From: Synechococcus sp. PROS-9-1
Lineage (GTDB): Bacteria > Cyanobacteriota > Cyanobacteriia > PCC-6307 > Cyanobiaceae
NCBI RefSeq assembly: GCF_014279775.1
Contig: NZ_CP047961.1
Coordinates: forward strand, 496,001-560,000
DNA length: 64,000 nucleotides
Reading direction: 5' to 3'
Positions 15,965-24,931 of the stretch are shown piece by piece. The translations under genes and the position numbers were made by a program. Numbering within the stretch: position 1 is the stretch's first letter; every line of letters begins with the position of its first letter. The notes beneath the pieces were generated by a model. It made no database searches. It worked only from the letters and a program-made list of their open reading frames with translations, and had not been told where the DNA came from.

Positions 15965-17068
15965 TTGGGAGAGCGTGGCTGGTGGTGGCTGTGGATCTCA
16001 TGCCCAGGACTGGGTTTTGCCAGGATTCGGGCTCTGAGGGCTGTTGCTCAAGCCCATCAGGTGACCTTGGCTGATCTGTGGTCATGGCCCCTATTGCGTT
16101 TGCAAGCAGCCCTGCGCTGGCCCGACTCCTTGATGGCGCGTGTCGAGTCTTATCGGCTGCGCAAAGGGATGTCGCCCAGTCTTTTGGTTCCAGACAATGC
16201 TCTGTTTCCCCTGGATCAGGACTGGCCGATCTCATTCGATTTGTTGAAGCGTCCTCCACTTGCTGTGCACTGGTCTGGGCGCAAGCAGTGCTGGCCTGCC
16301 TTATCAGCTCAAAAGGCTGTCGCGGTGGTGGGAACGCGCCGACCATCGGATCATGGCTGTCGGATGGCCCGTGCGCTTGGTGAGTGCCTCGCGCGAGCTG
16401 GTTGGCCCGTAGTGAGTGGTCTTGCAGAAGGAATAGATGCCGCCTCTCACCATGGTTGTCTTGCAGCTGGTGGCCTTCCGGTTGGCGTGTTGGGCACGCC
16501 TTTGGACCGTGTGTATCCGCCTGAGCATGAGGCCCTGCAGGCCCAAGTTGAGTCTGCTGGCTTGTTGTTGAGCGAATGGCCTTGTGGTGCTCGGGTGCAG
16601 CGATCCAACTTTGCGTTGCGGAATCGCCTATTGGTGAGTGTGTCTTGTGCCCTGGTGGTGGTTGAGTGCCCTGAGACAAGCGGCTCACTGCTATCAGCCC
16701 AGATCGCGCGCACTCAGAATTGTCCTGTTTGGGTGGTTCCAGGGGATGCGCTGCGTTGGTCTTGTAAAGGCAGCAATGGTTTGTTGCAGGAGGGGGCAAC
16801 ACCTTTGCTATCACCTGAGTCGTTGCTTGATGTCCTTGGACCAGGACCGCTTGCGGCCGCGAGGACTGCGTCGATGCCATTGGAACGATCCCGGTCTTCA
16901 TCCGAGCGGAATCCATCGCTATTGCGTTGCGTTGATCAAGGGCTCACCCTGGAGCAGCTATCTGCAGCACTGAGCTGCAGTCCAACTCAGGTGGCGCATG
17001 AGTTGTTGCAGCTTGAGCTTGAGGGTGTCATCGAGCCCAAGCCTGGTTTGCGTTGGCGCTCCGTTTAA
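15965..17068 (+). CDS. dprA: DNA processing protein DprA/Smf
   Basis: A 367-residue protein starting at TTG 15965 (or a later codon). The Rossmann-like core carries VAVVGTRRPSDHGCRMA, VVSGLAEGIDAASHHG and LGTPLDRVYPPEHEAL, the DprA signature. A short winged-helix-like C-terminal segment follows (LTLEQLSAALSCSPTQVAHELLQLELEG). DprA loads RecA onto incoming single-stranded DNA during natural transformation. With comF at 5688-6317, this gives two transformation-related genes in the window. It is followed after 9 nt by prmC. Confidence 0.94.
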   Translation: MGERGWWWLWISCPGLGFARIRALRAVAQAHQVTLADLWSWPLLRLQAALRWPDSLMARVESYRLRKGMSPSLLVPDNALFPLDQDWPISFDLLKRPPLAVHWSGRKQCWPALSAQKAVAVVGTRRPSDHGCRMARALGECLARAGWPVVSGLAEGIDAASHHGCLAAGGLPVGVLGTPLDRVYPPEHEALQAQVESAGLLLSEWPCGARVQRSNFALRNRLLVSVSCALVVVECPETSGSLLSAQIARTQNCPVWVVPGDALRWSCKGSNGLLQEGATPLLSPESLLDVLGPGPLAAARTASMPLERSRSSSERNPSLLRCVDQGLTLEQLSAALSCSPTQVAHELLQLELEGVIEPKPGLRWRSV

Positions 17069-17077
17069 CCTGATCCG

Positions 17078-17998
17078 ATGGGCGTTATCCGCTGCAAGGG
17101 AACAGATCTACTGGTGTGGAGGCGTGAGCTGATCCGACAGGGAGGACGTGCTGTGGATTTGGATTGGCTGCTTTCGATGGCCGCAGATTGTTCTTGGGGT
17201 GATCTTCAAAAACTACGAATTTGCCCAGACGTAGAGATCGAGCTGAGTTCCTCGTTGCACCAGCTCACGGATCTTTGGACCCAGCATTGCGATCAGCACA
17301 TTCCCCTTCAGCACTTGGTTGGGCTTTGTCCATGGCGAGATCTTGAGCTGGAGGTGTCGGCCGACGCCTTGATCCCCCGTCAAGAAACCGAGCTGCTCAT
17401 CGACTTCGCTTTGCAGTGTTTGCAAGAGGATGCACCCGAGGTGGAAGGGATCTGGGCCGACTTGGGAACGGGCTCTGGAGCTTTGGCCGTGGCGCTTGCC
17501 CGTGTTCTCCCTCACTGGCAGGGCCATGCCGTGGACTCCAGTAGAAACGCGCTTGCTCTTGCTGAACGCAATCTGATCGCCCTCGCTGGAGACAGTAGTT
17601 GTCAACTCCATCTCGGCAGTTGGTGGGAACCTCTCAAACCATGGTGGGGGCAGTTGGACCTTGTGCTGAGTAACCCGCCTTACATCCCAACGGCTGTGAT
17701 GGATGAGCTCGAGCCCGTCGTTAAAGACCATGAGCCTCATCTGGCTCTGTGTGGTGGTGGTGATGGACTCGACTGTTGCAGGCAGATCATCCGAGATGCT
17801 TGCAGAGCACTAGCGCCAGGCGGCTGGATCCTCTTGGAGCACCACCATGACCAGAGTGCGATGGTGCTGGAGTTGCTCACTGATGCAGGACTCGAACGGC
17901 CAGAAGCCCGTTATGACCTTCAGGGCATTCCCCGCTTTGCTCTTGCTCAGCGAGCGTGCCAATCCATAGCCCCCGATCAGCAGACGGAGGAGCGATGA
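17078..17998 (+). CDS. prmC: Release factor glutamine methyltransferase PrmC
   Basis: A 306-residue protein with the SAM-binding DLGTGSGALAVAL at about 128-139 and the catalytic NPPY at 199-202. The N-terminal helical domain that recognises release factors precedes IPRQETELL. The enzyme methylates the Gln of the GGQ motif in RF1 and RF2. Its stop overlaps the start of tsaC (ATGA at 17995-17998), so the two are translationally coupled. Confidence 0.96.
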   Translation: MGVIRCKGTDLLVWRRELIRQGGRAVDLDWLLSMAADCSWGDLQKLRICPDVEIELSSSLHQLTDLWTQHCDQHIPLQHLVGLCPWRDLELEVSADALIPRQETELLIDFALQCLQEDAPEVEGIWADLGTGSGALAVALARVLPHWQGHAVDSSRNALALAERNLIALAGDSSCQLHLGSWWEPLKPWWGQLDLVLSNPPYIPTAVMDELEPVVKDHEPHLALCGGGDGLDCCRQIIRDACRALAPGGWILLEHHHDQSAMVLELLTDAGLERPEARYDLQGIPRFALAQRACQSIAPDQQTEER

Positions 17999-18612
17999 CG
18001 ACCAATCCGCTCAATCTGTTGGATCGCGATGGCATCGAAGCGCATTTGCGTGCTGGGGGCGCCGCCCTACTCCCAACAGACACCCTTCCGGCATTGGCTG
18101 CGCTGCCAGAGCAGGCGGCTCAACTTTGGCGCTTGAAAAAACGGCCCCAGGACAAGCCGTTAATTCTGATGGGTGCAGACCTTGATGGGTTGTTATGCCA
18201 TATCTCCCCAGCTGCTCGAGCTGATGCCAGCGCCCTGGCGCAACTGCACTGGCCAGGGGCCCTCACCCTGGTTTTACCAGCCTTTGGCCCTTGTGCAGAG
18301 GCCCTCAACCCTGGAGTGGCAACCCTTGGTTTGCGCATCCCAGCTTGCAAGCCCATGTTGGATCTTCTGCGTTGCAGCGGTCCGCTTGCCACGACTAGTG
18401 CCAATGCCTCGGGAGAACCCGCCAGTCGAACCGAAATGGAGGCGGCAGGTGCATTTCCGGACTTGCCTTTGCTTGCACCCCTCCCTTGGCCTGCTCCGTC
18501 CTGTCAAGCGAGCTCGGTGATTGCTTGGCGAGGACTTGAAGGCTGGCATTGGCTTCGCAGAGGCGCTGTGATGCCAGCAGGTGTGGTGAGCCTTCCCGAA
18601 TGCTCTGGTTGA
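17995..18612 (+). CDS. tsaC: Threonylcarbamoyl-AMP synthase (Sua5/YciO/YrdC family)
   Basis: A 205-residue single-domain protein starting at ATG 17995. It has the YrdC pattern: AALLPTDTLPALAAL, RLKKRPQDKPL for the phosphate-binding basic loop, and the HWPGALTLVLPA and TTSANASGEPA blocks. The enzyme makes threonylcarbamoyl-AMP for t6A37 modification of ANN-decoding tRNAs. No C-terminal Sua5 domain is present, so it is TsaC-type. It overlaps prmC at the start and a small membrane gene at the end. Confidence 0.93.
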   Translation: MTTNPLNLLDRDGIEAHLRAGGAALLPTDTLPALAALPEQAAQLWRLKKRPQDKPLILMGADLDGLLCHISPAARADASALAQLHWPGALTLVLPAFGPCAEALNPGVATLGLRIPACKPMLDLLRCSGPLATTSANASGEPASRTEMEAAGAFPDLPLLAPLPWPAPSCQASSVIAWRGLEGWHWLRRGAVMPAGVVSLPECSG

Positions 18613-18761
18613 TTGCTTCGTTGATTTTGCTTCAAACCGTCATGCACTGGCTGTTTGAACCGGTGGTCCAACTGCTCACGCCATGGGCTGGTTTGGATGT
18701 GCTCCCGTGGCTGTTTGCCATCGTTGGGATCTGGATCTTTACAGGTCGTTCAGGCCGCTGA
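18600..18761 (+). CDS. Small two-span membrane protein
   Basis: An ATG at 18600, within the last codons of tsaC, opens a 53-residue protein (MLWLIASLILLQTVMHW- ... -WLFAIVGIWIFTGRSGR). It has two hydrophobic segments joined by a short loop and a basic C-terminus. It overlaps tsaC by 13 nt, so it is probably translated from the same mRNA. The family is not recognised. The high fraction of hydrophobic and Trp residues and the coupling make it likely real. Confidence 0.7.
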   Translation: MLWLIASLILLQTVMHWLFEPVVQLLTPWAGLDVLPWLFAIVGIWIFTGRSGR

Positions 18762-18811
18762 TCCCACCCTGGAGCTGGAGAGCTGATCGTGCCTTATGGA
18801 TCTTGACTGAA

Positions 18812-18883
18812 GCCGGCTAACGGATTTGAACCGATGACCTTCGCTTTACAAAAGCGCTGCTCTACCACTGAGCTAAGCCGGCA
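18812..18883 (-). tRNA. tRNA-Thr (TGT)
   Basis: A 72-nt cloverleaf with acceptor GCCGGCT pairing with AGCCGGC, D-arm TAGCTCAGTGGTAGAGCA, anticodon loop TTTGTAA (anticodon TGT) and T-arm ATCGGTTCAAATCCGTT. CCA is not encoded. The frame of the small LuxR-type gene ends inside its first 11 nt. Confidence 0.97.
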
Positions 18884-19142
18884 TTGAAGGGACTTTAACG
18901 CTGCACGTTCTCGTGGACTCTGAATGGGTGCGGAGCCACCACATTGAAAGTTCAAGTCTCGAGCGGCAACCACTTTTATCGAGAGCGTTGCTGATGTGAC
19001 TTTCAACCGTGCGGATGCTTACCACCAGCCTGGAAGCAATGGCTCGATTACTAAGCCCCTCCAGGAGGAGTTTGACCACGGTGGTTTCTGCGGGAGTGAA
19101 GCCTTGCTCAGCCATGAGGTCTGGAAATGCTTCCAGAACCAT
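18873..19142 (-). CDS. Small LuxR/GerE-type DNA-binding regulator
   Basis: An 89-residue protein consisting mainly of a LuxR-type helix-turn-helix: FTPAETTVVKLLLEGLSNRAIASRL then VSIRTVESHISNALDKSG. There is no receiver or ligand domain, so it is a stand-alone DNA-binding module. The ATG at 19140-19142 has a strong GGGGGA ribosome-binding site and lies 6 nt after minE, so it is the last gene of a minC-minD-minE unit. Its stop lies 11 nt inside the tRNA-Thr gene; the C-terminal tail (STRTCSVKVPSMPA) is therefore partly tRNA sequence. A regulator bound to the division operon is notable, and its targets are unknown. Confidence 0.87.
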   Translation of the reverse strand: MVLEAFPDLMAEQGFTPAETTVVKLLLEGLSNRAIASRLVVSIRTVESHISNALDKSGCRSRLELSMWWLRTHSESTRTCSVKVPSMPA

Positions 19143-19148
19143 TCCCCC

Positions 19149-19433
19149 TTAGTCAGATTTGGGACTGGTTGATGCAACCGGTCGACGAAACGGCAAGTTG
19201 GCAACAAGGGCCGTCACACGATCCTCGGTTTCCAGGCTCACATCACCTTCCTCCAGGTCGATGTCAACGTACTTAGCCACCACTTCAAAAATTTCACGAC
19301 GCATTTGGTCGAGAAGCTCAGGGCTTAGGTCACTGCGGTCATGGGCCAGAACGAGTTGAAGCCTGTCTCTGGCGGTACTGGCGCTCGCTGGTTGGCGCCC
19401 AAGCAATTTGTCGACGAGGTCACGGAGAGTCAT
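19149..19433 (-). CDS. minE: Cell division topological specificity factor MinE
   Basis: A 94-residue protein of usual length. The N-terminal MinD-interaction segment includes [19 protein letters not shown], followed by the topological domain with [19 protein letters not shown]. MinE stimulates the MinD ATPase and drives pole-to-pole oscillation that places the FtsZ ring at midcell. It follows minD by 4 nt. Confidence 0.97.
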   Translation of the reverse strand: MTLRDLVDKLLGRQPASASTARDRLQLVLAHDRSDLSPELLDQMRREIFEVVAKYVDIDLEEGDVSLETEDRVTALVANLPFRRPVASTSPKSD

Positions 19434-19437
19434 CAGC

Positions 19438-20253
19438 TCAGAAGATCTTCGTTTGCATCAAGCGGCGCACTGTGGCCCGCAGGCCCGAACGCTCCTTGGA
19501 GGGATCCACCAATGGAATCTCCTCGCCTTGCAGGCGTCCAGCAATATTGCTGTAGGCCTTGGCTGCTGGTGATTTTGTTCCATTCAGGGTGAGGGGTTCG
19601 CCCCGATTGGTGCTCACGATCACCTGCTCATCTTCCAGGACTAATCCGAGCAAGGGGAGGGCCAGGATGTCTGTGACGTCATCCACAGCCAGCATCTCTT
19701 GATTGGCCATCATTTTGGGCCTGACCCGATTGAGAACGAGCTGGACTGGGGTCACTCCGTGGGTGTTGAGCAATCCGATCACGCGATCCGCATCACGCAC
19801 AGCCGACACTTCAGGAGTGGTGATCACGATGGCTTCACGCGCTGCGGCGACGGCGTTTTTGAAGCCGTCTTCAATGCCCGCAGGGCAGTCGATCAACACG
19901 TAATCGAATCTTTTTTCAAGCATGGAGGCAATGGCCTGCATGTCTTCTGGTTTGAGCCACTCGAGCATCCGCGGGTTGCCAGCCGGCAGCAGCGCCAAAT
20001 TGGGCACTTGTTTGTGCTTCACAAGGGCTTGATCCAAGCGGCAGGTCTCCGCCAAAACCTCTTGGGCTGTATAGACAATCCGATTTTCGAGTCCAAGCAA
20101 CAGATCGAGGTTGCGCAAACCGAAGTCGGCATCCAGAACAACGGTGCTAGACCCGCGCTGGGCAAGGGCAATCCCCAAGTTGGCCGTCAGGGTGGTCTTA
20201 CCGACCCCCCCCTTGCCTGAGCAGATCAAGATCGTTCGCGAATTTGACGTCAC
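19438..20253 (-). CDS. minD: Septum site-determining protein MinD
   Basis: A 271-residue ATPase with the deviant Walker A motif [10 protein letters not shown] at residues 12-21, a Walker B-like [13 protein letters not shown] and a C-terminal amphipathic membrane-targeting helix ([14 protein letters not shown]). MinD recruits MinC to the membrane and is released by MinE. It lies between minC and minE on the same strand. Confidence 0.98.
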   Translation of the reverse strand: MTSNSRTILICSGKGGVGKTTLTANLGIALAQRGSSTVVLDADFGLRNLDLLLGLENRIVYTAQEVLAETCRLDQALVKHKQVPNLALLPAGNPRMLEWLKPEDMQAIASMLEKRFDYVLIDCPAGIEDGFKNAVAAAREAIVITTPEVSAVRDADRVIGLLNTHGVTPVQLVLNRVRPKMMANQEMLAVDDVTDILALPLLGLVLEDEQVIVSTNRGEPLTLNGTKSPAAKAYSNIAGRLQGEEIPLVDPSKERSGLRATVRRLMQTKIF

Positions 20254-20284
20254 GTTGTCGCGGTTGATCTGGCCAGGTTAGGGG

Positions 20285-21007
20285 CTAGTGCTCTTGATTG
20301 TTCAAATCGGCAGAAAGCTCTTGCATTGGCAAGTCATAACGGGGATCAGCGGGCTCGATCGAAATCACTCCATCCACAATCCGTGCTTCCTCCGCAAGTC
20401 CAGGTTGGGGCTTCTCCTCTGGTCCCCTGGCCACTAAATCCGCAATTCGTAGCTGAAGGGGACGGAGCTGTAATGCCGTGATGCGCGCATTCTGATCCCC
20501 TTTAACCCCTGCATGAGCAAAGCCACGGAGCCGCCCCCAGATCAGGACGTTCCCTCCTGCACTGATTTGCGCGCCTGGATTGACATCGCCAATGAGCAAA
20601 ACGTGGTGGCGTGCTTTGAGATGGTCTCCCGATCGCAGGGTTGCTCGATGAATCAATAAGGCAGGGGCCTGCTGTTCTTCAGGGCCATTAGGAAGCGAAT
20701 CAGCATGCTGCGGCGTTGTGAGCTGAGCTGGTATGCCGAGGGCGTTGGCGCTGACCACGGTGAGGGGATTGCAGCTTTTGATCGATAGCAATCGACATCT
20801 GCGTACCTCCAGTTGAACTTGAAAGGCAGAGAGCACCCGACCATTCAGCAACCACTCCCCGCTATCCAATTCGAGATCCTTGCCCTCAAGGCCATTGAGT
20901 TGGTCCTCCAGGGTGTCTTGCCAAGGGATGTGCCGATTGGTGGGCAAAACCAGGCGATGGCATGCAGCTTGAAGGGTCCCTTGGGTCAAAGCCACCGACG
21001 TGATCAA
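20285..21007 (-). CDS. minC: Septum site-determining protein MinC
   Basis: A 240-residue protein. The C-terminal beta-helix domain is clear: LIHRATLRSGDHLKARHHVLLIGDVNPGA, then AGGNVLIWGRLRGFAHAGVKG, then residues recognising MinD. The N-terminal half is the variable FtsZ-inhibiting domain. MinC blocks FtsZ assembly near the poles. It is 31 nt upstream of minD and 15 nt downstream of the HD-domain gene, all on the minus strand. Confidence 0.96.
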   Translation of the reverse strand: MITSVALTQGTLQAACHRLVLPTNRHIPWQDTLEDQLNGLEGKDLELDSGEWLLNGRVLSAFQVQLEVRRCRLLSIKSCNPLTVVSANALGIPAQLTTPQHADSLPNGPEEQQAPALLIHRATLRSGDHLKARHHVLLIGDVNPGAQISAGGNVLIWGRLRGFAHAGVKGDQNARITALQLRPLQLRIADLVARGPEEKPQPGLAEEARIVDGVISIEPADPRYDLPMQELSADLNNQEH

Positions 21008-21022
21008 GAGTGGAGGCTGACC

Positions 21023-22279
21023 TTAAATCTGCGCCAGGTATTGGCCCACCTTTCTTTTCAGTTCCTGACTGATCTGCTTTGGATAGATCAGCCAGCTGGT
21101 GCTGGCAGGCTTGCTCAAGCTTTGAACGAGTGCTGAGCTTTGCTCGAGTGCTTGAAGTTGCTGACCATTCCAGAGCCTCAGCCCGCCGCGATAGGGGTGA
21201 TATCCATGCAGTTGTTGGTGGCATAGACCGCAACACAAACTCGGATCCAATCCCTTCGCTTCCGCCAATCCCCTTGCGTGGGCCAAGCATTCGAGCTGCT
21301 TCTCCTTCGAGAGACTGTCCACATCTAGTGCTTTGAGGAGTCGTCGGTTGAGAAACCGATCACAGAGATCAGCGAGCGGGCGAGGAGCTTCCTCTCGCCA
21401 GCGCAACAGGTGATAGCCAGTTCGTAGGTCATCGTTAGCCAAATAGGCCTCGAGATCGAGCTCATGGGGGGACCAAAGCCAGCAGCGCATCGTTGAATCT
21501 GTCCAAACTTGATCGGGGCCTAGTTCACGGGCCAGGCGGATCATTTGTTCCAGCAGCCAATTGCAAACCACATTGAGGCGGTGGTTGTAAACACTGCGGT
21601 ACATCAGGTTTCGCACCACGAGGTAGTGCTCTACAGCCATTAGGCCCTTGGGATGGATGGCGAGTTCCCCATCTGGCGCCAGGGTGAGTGCGGCCAGGAT
21701 TCTCTCTAAATCCAGTTGGCCATAGCTCGTCCCTGTGCTGTAGCTATCTCGCAGCAAGTAATCGAGTCTGTCGCAGTCGAGTTGGCTGCTAACGAGGTCT
21801 TTAATCACCCTCCGTTCTGTGGTGCCGTGCTCTAGAAGGGCAGCCACAGCGTCAGAGCTTCCTGGTTGAAATCGTTCGAGTGGCTCCCGGATCGCGGGGT
21901 GCTCTCGAACGATGCGTGCCGACCACCGTTCATGGTGGGTGCCAAACATTTCCTCGCCGGTGTGGCTCAGGGGCGCATGACCCAAGTCATGGAGCAGGGC
22001 TGCCGCATAGAGAACGCCTCGATGAAGTTCCAGTGATGGATCCATGGCCAACAGGCGCTGAAAGGCCTGTCGCGCGATGTGGAACACGCCAAGAGAGTGG
22101 GTGAACCGGCTCGATTCAGCACCGTGGAAGGTTAAAAACGCAGGTCCGAGCTGACGAATGCGCCGAAGTCTTTGGAAGGGGGCTGCGTCAACGAGTTCGA
22201 GCACCAGCGCTTCAGCAGGGTCGTCTGTATTGAGTGCGATGCCGCCATGGAGAGGGTCGTGATAAGTGCGGCTACTCAT
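21023..22279 (-). CDS. HD-domain phosphohydrolase (dNTPase-like)
   Basis: A 418-residue protein. The HD motif region is ALLHDLGHAPLSHTGEEMFG, preceded by QRLRRIRQLGPAFLTFHGAE and followed by SSQLDCDRLDYLLRDSYSTG, the pattern of the SAMHD1/YwfO-like HD superfamily. Members of the group hydrolyse dNTPs or other phosphate esters with metal ions bound by the HD residues. A Cys-rich stretch (LDPSLCCGLCHQQLHGYH) near the C-terminus is unusual. The start ATG overlaps the ctpA stop by 4 nt, so the two are coupled. Confidence 0.9.
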   Translation of the reverse strand: MSSRTYHDPLHGGIALNTDDPAEALVLELVDAAPFQRLRRIRQLGPAFLTFHGAESSRFTHSLGVFHIARQAFQRLLAMDPSLELHRGVLYAAALLHDLGHAPLSHTGEEMFGTHHERWSARIVREHPAIREPLERFQPGSSDAVAALLEHGTTERRVIKDLVSSQLDCDRLDYLLRDSYSTGTSYGQLDLERILAALTLAPDGELAIHPKGLMAVEHYLVVRNLMYRSVYNHRLNVVCNWLLEQMIRLARELGPDQVWTDSTMRCWLWSPHELDLEAYLANDDLRTGYHLLRWREEAPRPLADLCDRFLNRRLLKALDVDSLSKEKQLECLAHARGLAEAKGLDPSLCCGLCHQQLHGYHPYRGGLRLWNGQQLQALEQSSALVQSLSKPASTSWLIYPKQISQELKRKVGQYLAQI

Positions 22280-23583
22280 GCTGTTGCTGCCATCTCCTCT
22301 GGATTGATGGCATCGGCTGTTGGAGGAGATTCGGCGGTCTGGCGATCGATGATGGCCTCCAGCACCCGTTCTGCATCCGTTAACCAGCGGTCTCCTTCGC
22401 CCCCGGGGTTCAGTGGTTCGGGCTGATCCAGCAAGCGATCTGGTGTAATTCCTTGCCCCTGAATATCACGTCCGCTTGGGGTGACATAGCCGGCCACGGT
22501 AACCGCCAAACCACTGCCATCACTCAGGTTGGTCAGGGTCTGGATCAGCCCTTTGCCGAAGGTTTCGCTGCCGAGCAGCAGCGAACGATCATTGTCCTGA
22601 AGGGCCCCCGCAAGGATCTCGCTTGCACTGGCGGTGCCGGCGTTGACGAGGGTCACCATCGGACCGTCGTACAGCGTGATTGGGTTCGATTGAATGGGAT
22701 CAGCAATCCCGTCTCGATTGCGTGTTTCCACGATGGGCTCTTGGTCCAGGAAGGCGTCAGCAACGGCGAGTCCGCCGCTGACGAGACCCCCAGAGTTGTT
22801 CCGAAGATCAAGAACCACCCCTTCCACTCCCTTATCTGTGAGTTCTTGCAAGGCTTCTTGCACTTGCTTCGGCACGCCTTCGCTGAACTGCGTGATGCGT
22901 AAGTGGCCAAGAGTATGGGTGTCACTACGAAGACGCCGAGTGCGAACAGGGCGCAGGTCAACATTGCGTCGTTCCAATGTGAGCTCTTCTGTCTCTCCAT
23001 TCGGGGGTTGCACGGTCAGCAAAACCTGCGTTCCTACATCGCCTCGCAAGCGAGCTGCTGTGGTCTCGAGTCCCAGAAGAGCTGTGGATTCTCCGTTCAC
23101 CGCCAGCAGGGCGGCGCCGCTGACCACGCCAGCGTCAGCTGCGGGTGACCCATCGAGTGCAGCGATCACAACGACTGAGTCTTCATCGTTGTGATGGCCG
23201 AGTTGAAGTCCTACGCCACTCAGGCTTCCGGAGTTGCTGGACTTCATGACGGAGTAATCGTCAGGTCTCAACAAGCGTGTGTAGGGATCATCGAGGGGCT
23301 CAAGCATGGTTTCAATGGCGCTGTAGGCCTGCTCGCTGGTTTCGATCGTCTGCTCGAGAGCCTTCTGCCGCAGACGCTTCCAGTGAATACGGTCGAAACT
23401 CGAGGGGTCGACATAGCTCTGATTCACCAGCCGCCAGGTTTCAACCACCAACTGCTGGGCATCGTTGAGAGCCAGAGCAGGCGCTGGGATTAAGAGGCTG
23501 CAAAGAAAAAGGCAGGCCAAGCCGGATGCCAGCTGCCGCAGGCCTTTTTTCATGTAATTAACAATCGGCAACATCAGCTTCAT
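22276..23583 (-). CDS. ctpA: Carboxyl-terminal processing protease (S41)
   Basis: A 435-residue protein. An N-terminal signal/membrane segment (about residues 18-38) is followed by a PDZ domain around 120-195 and the S41 catalytic domain with NAGTASASEI: Ser 319 and Lys 344 (ETFGKG) are spaced exactly as in the Ser/Lys dyad of Tsp. In cyanobacteria CtpA matures the D1 protein of photosystem II in the lumen; paralogues have other duties, so the D1 role is likely but not proven here. It is divergent from petB, with about 58 nt between. Confidence 0.94.
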   Translation of the reverse strand: MKLMLPIVNYMKKGLRQLASGLACLFLCSLLIPAPALALNDAQQLVVETWRLVNQSYVDPSSFDRIHWKRLRQKALEQTIETSEQAYSAIETMLEPLDDPYTRLLRPDDYSVMKSSNSGSLSGVGLQLGHHNDEDSVVVIAALDGSPAADAGVVSGAALLAVNGESTALLGLETTAARLRGDVGTQVLLTVQPPNGETEELTLERRNVDLRPVRTRRLRSDTHTLGHLRITQFSEGVPKQVQEALQELTDKGVEGVVLDLRNNSGGLVSGGLAVADAFLDQEPIVETRNRDGIADPIQSNPITLYDGPMVTLVNAGTASASEILAGALQDNDRSLLLGSETFGKGLIQTLTNLSDGSGLAVTVAGYVTPSGRDIQGQGITPDRLLDQPEPLNPGGEGDRWLTDAERVLEAIIDRQTAESPPTADAINPEEMAATA

Positions 23584-23641
23584 TCTGTCGCGTCGGCTGG
23601 AGCGTCATCGGTAGACTCTCGAAATCCAAACCGACCTTTGC

Positions 23642-24298
23642 ATGGCGAACTCCTCACCTGTCTACGACTGGTTCCAGGAACGTCTTGAAATCCAGGACAT
23701 CGCTGATGACTTCAGCACCAAGTACGTTCCGCCCCACGTCAATATTTTTTATTGCCTGGGCGGCATCACACTTGTTTGTTTCCTGATTCAGTTCGCGACC
23801 GGGTTCGCGATGACTTTCTATTACAAGCCCACTGTTGCTGAGGCTTACAGCTCAGTTCAGTACCTGATGACAGATGTGAGCTTCGGGTGGCTCATTCGCT
23901 CAGTTCACAGATGGAGCGCCTCGATGATGGTGCTCATGCTGATTCTCCACGTCTTCCGGGTGTATCTCACAGGTGGCTTTAAGCGTCCCCGTGAGCTCAC
24001 TTGGGTCACCGGCGTGACGATGGCTGTGATCACTGTTTCTTTTGGTGTTACCGGCTACTCGCTCCCTTGGGATCAAGTTGGTTATTGGGCAGTCAAAATT
24101 GTTTCTGGAGTGCCTGCCGCCATTCCAGTTGTTGGTGACTTCATGGTTGAGCTGTTGCGTGGTGGCGAAAGCGTTGGTCAATCCACACTCACTCGCTTCT
24201 ACAGCCTTCACACGTTTGTGATGCCTTGGTTGCTTGCTGTGTTCATGCTCATGCACTTCTTGATGATCCGTAAGCAGGGCATTTCTGGTCCTTTGTGA
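23642..24298 (+). CDS. petB: Cytochrome b6
   Basis: A full-length 218-residue protein with four membrane spans. Haem-ligating His residues lie in the second and fourth spans ([23 protein letters not shown] and [22 protein letters not shown]), and Cys 38 for the extra haem c_n is in [12 protein letters not shown]. It is the core redox subunit of the cytochrome b6f complex in the thylakoid. It is followed by petD on the same strand, the usual order. Confidence 0.99.
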   Translation: MANSSPVYDWFQERLEIQDIADDFSTKYVPPHVNIFYCLGGITLVCFLIQFATGFAMTFYYKPTVAEAYSSVQYLMTDVSFGWLIRSVHRWSASMMVLMLILHVFRVYLTGGFKRPRELTWVTGVTMAVITVSFGVTGYSLPWDQVGYWAVKIVSGVPAAIPVVGDFMVELLRGGESVGQSTLTRFYSLHTFVMPWLLAVFMLMHFLMIRKQGISGPL

Positions 24299-24375
24299 TC
24301 CATTTCAGTTGCTTTACGCACTGATTCAAGTTTCGAACTTTCCCACTTACCGTTCGCTCATTACCGCTTCGCACC

Positions 24376-24858
24376 ATGCATATTCTCAAGAAGCCTGATC
24401 TCACTGATCCCAAGCTGCGGGCCAAGCTCGCCAAAGGCATGGGGCACAACTATTACGGTGAGCCTGCATGGCCCAACGATCTTCTCTACATCTTCCCTGT
24501 AGTGATCCTTGGAACCATCGCTTGCATTGTTGGACTCTCTGTTTTAGATCCAGCCATGCTGGGTGATAAGGCTGATCCTTTTGCAACACCGCTGGAGATC
24601 CTTCCTGAGTGGTATCTCTATCCGGTGTTTCAGATCCTTAGGGTTGTTCCTAACAAGCTTCTGGGTATTGCACTGCAAACCTTGGTTCCCCTTGGTCTGA
24701 TGCTCATCCCCTTTATCGAGAGCTTCAACAAGTTTCAGAACCCATTCCGCCGTCCTATCGCGATGGCAGTGTTCTTGTTCGGTACAGCTACCACCATCTA
24801 TTTGGGAATCGGTGCTGCGATGCCGATCGACAAGTCCCTGACTCTCGGTTTGTTCTGA
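24376..24858 (+). CDS. petD: Cytochrome b6f complex subunit IV
   Basis: A 160-residue protein, [29 protein letters not shown]-type start, with three membrane spans and the PEWY quinol-site motif ([14 protein letters not shown]). Together with PetB it forms the quinol oxidation site of the b6f complex. It is followed by an intrinsic terminator and then the convergent invertase gene. Confidence 0.99.
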   Translation: MHILKKPDLTDPKLRAKLAKGMGHNYYGEPAWPNDLLYIFPVVILGTIACIVGLSVLDPAMLGDKADPFATPLEILPEWYLYPVFQILRVVPNKLLGIALQTLVPLGLMLIPFIESFNKFQNPFRRPIAMAVFLFGTATTIYLGIGAAMPIDKSLTLGLF

Positions 24859-24870
24859 GCCAAAGGGTTT

Positions 24871-24904
24871 AAAAAAACCCCTAGCTGATCGCTGGGGGTT
24901 TTTT
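24871..24904. terminator. Bidirectional terminator between petD and invertase gene
   Basis: An A-run plus ACCCCTAGC (24871-24885) pairs with GCTGGGGGT plus a T-run (24891-24904) around a TGATC loop, with one wobble pair. T-runs end it on both strands, so it can serve petD and the convergent invertase gene. Confidence 0.9.
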
Positions 24905-24931
24905 GTTGTTCGGCGTTTTTGAGCTGTTGTT

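Noticed and set aside
15786-16916. Long minus-strand frame (376 codons) opposite dprA
   Set aside because: It lies on the complement of dprA and the thioesterase gene, and the translation is repetitive in Ser, Gln, His and Pro with no domain.
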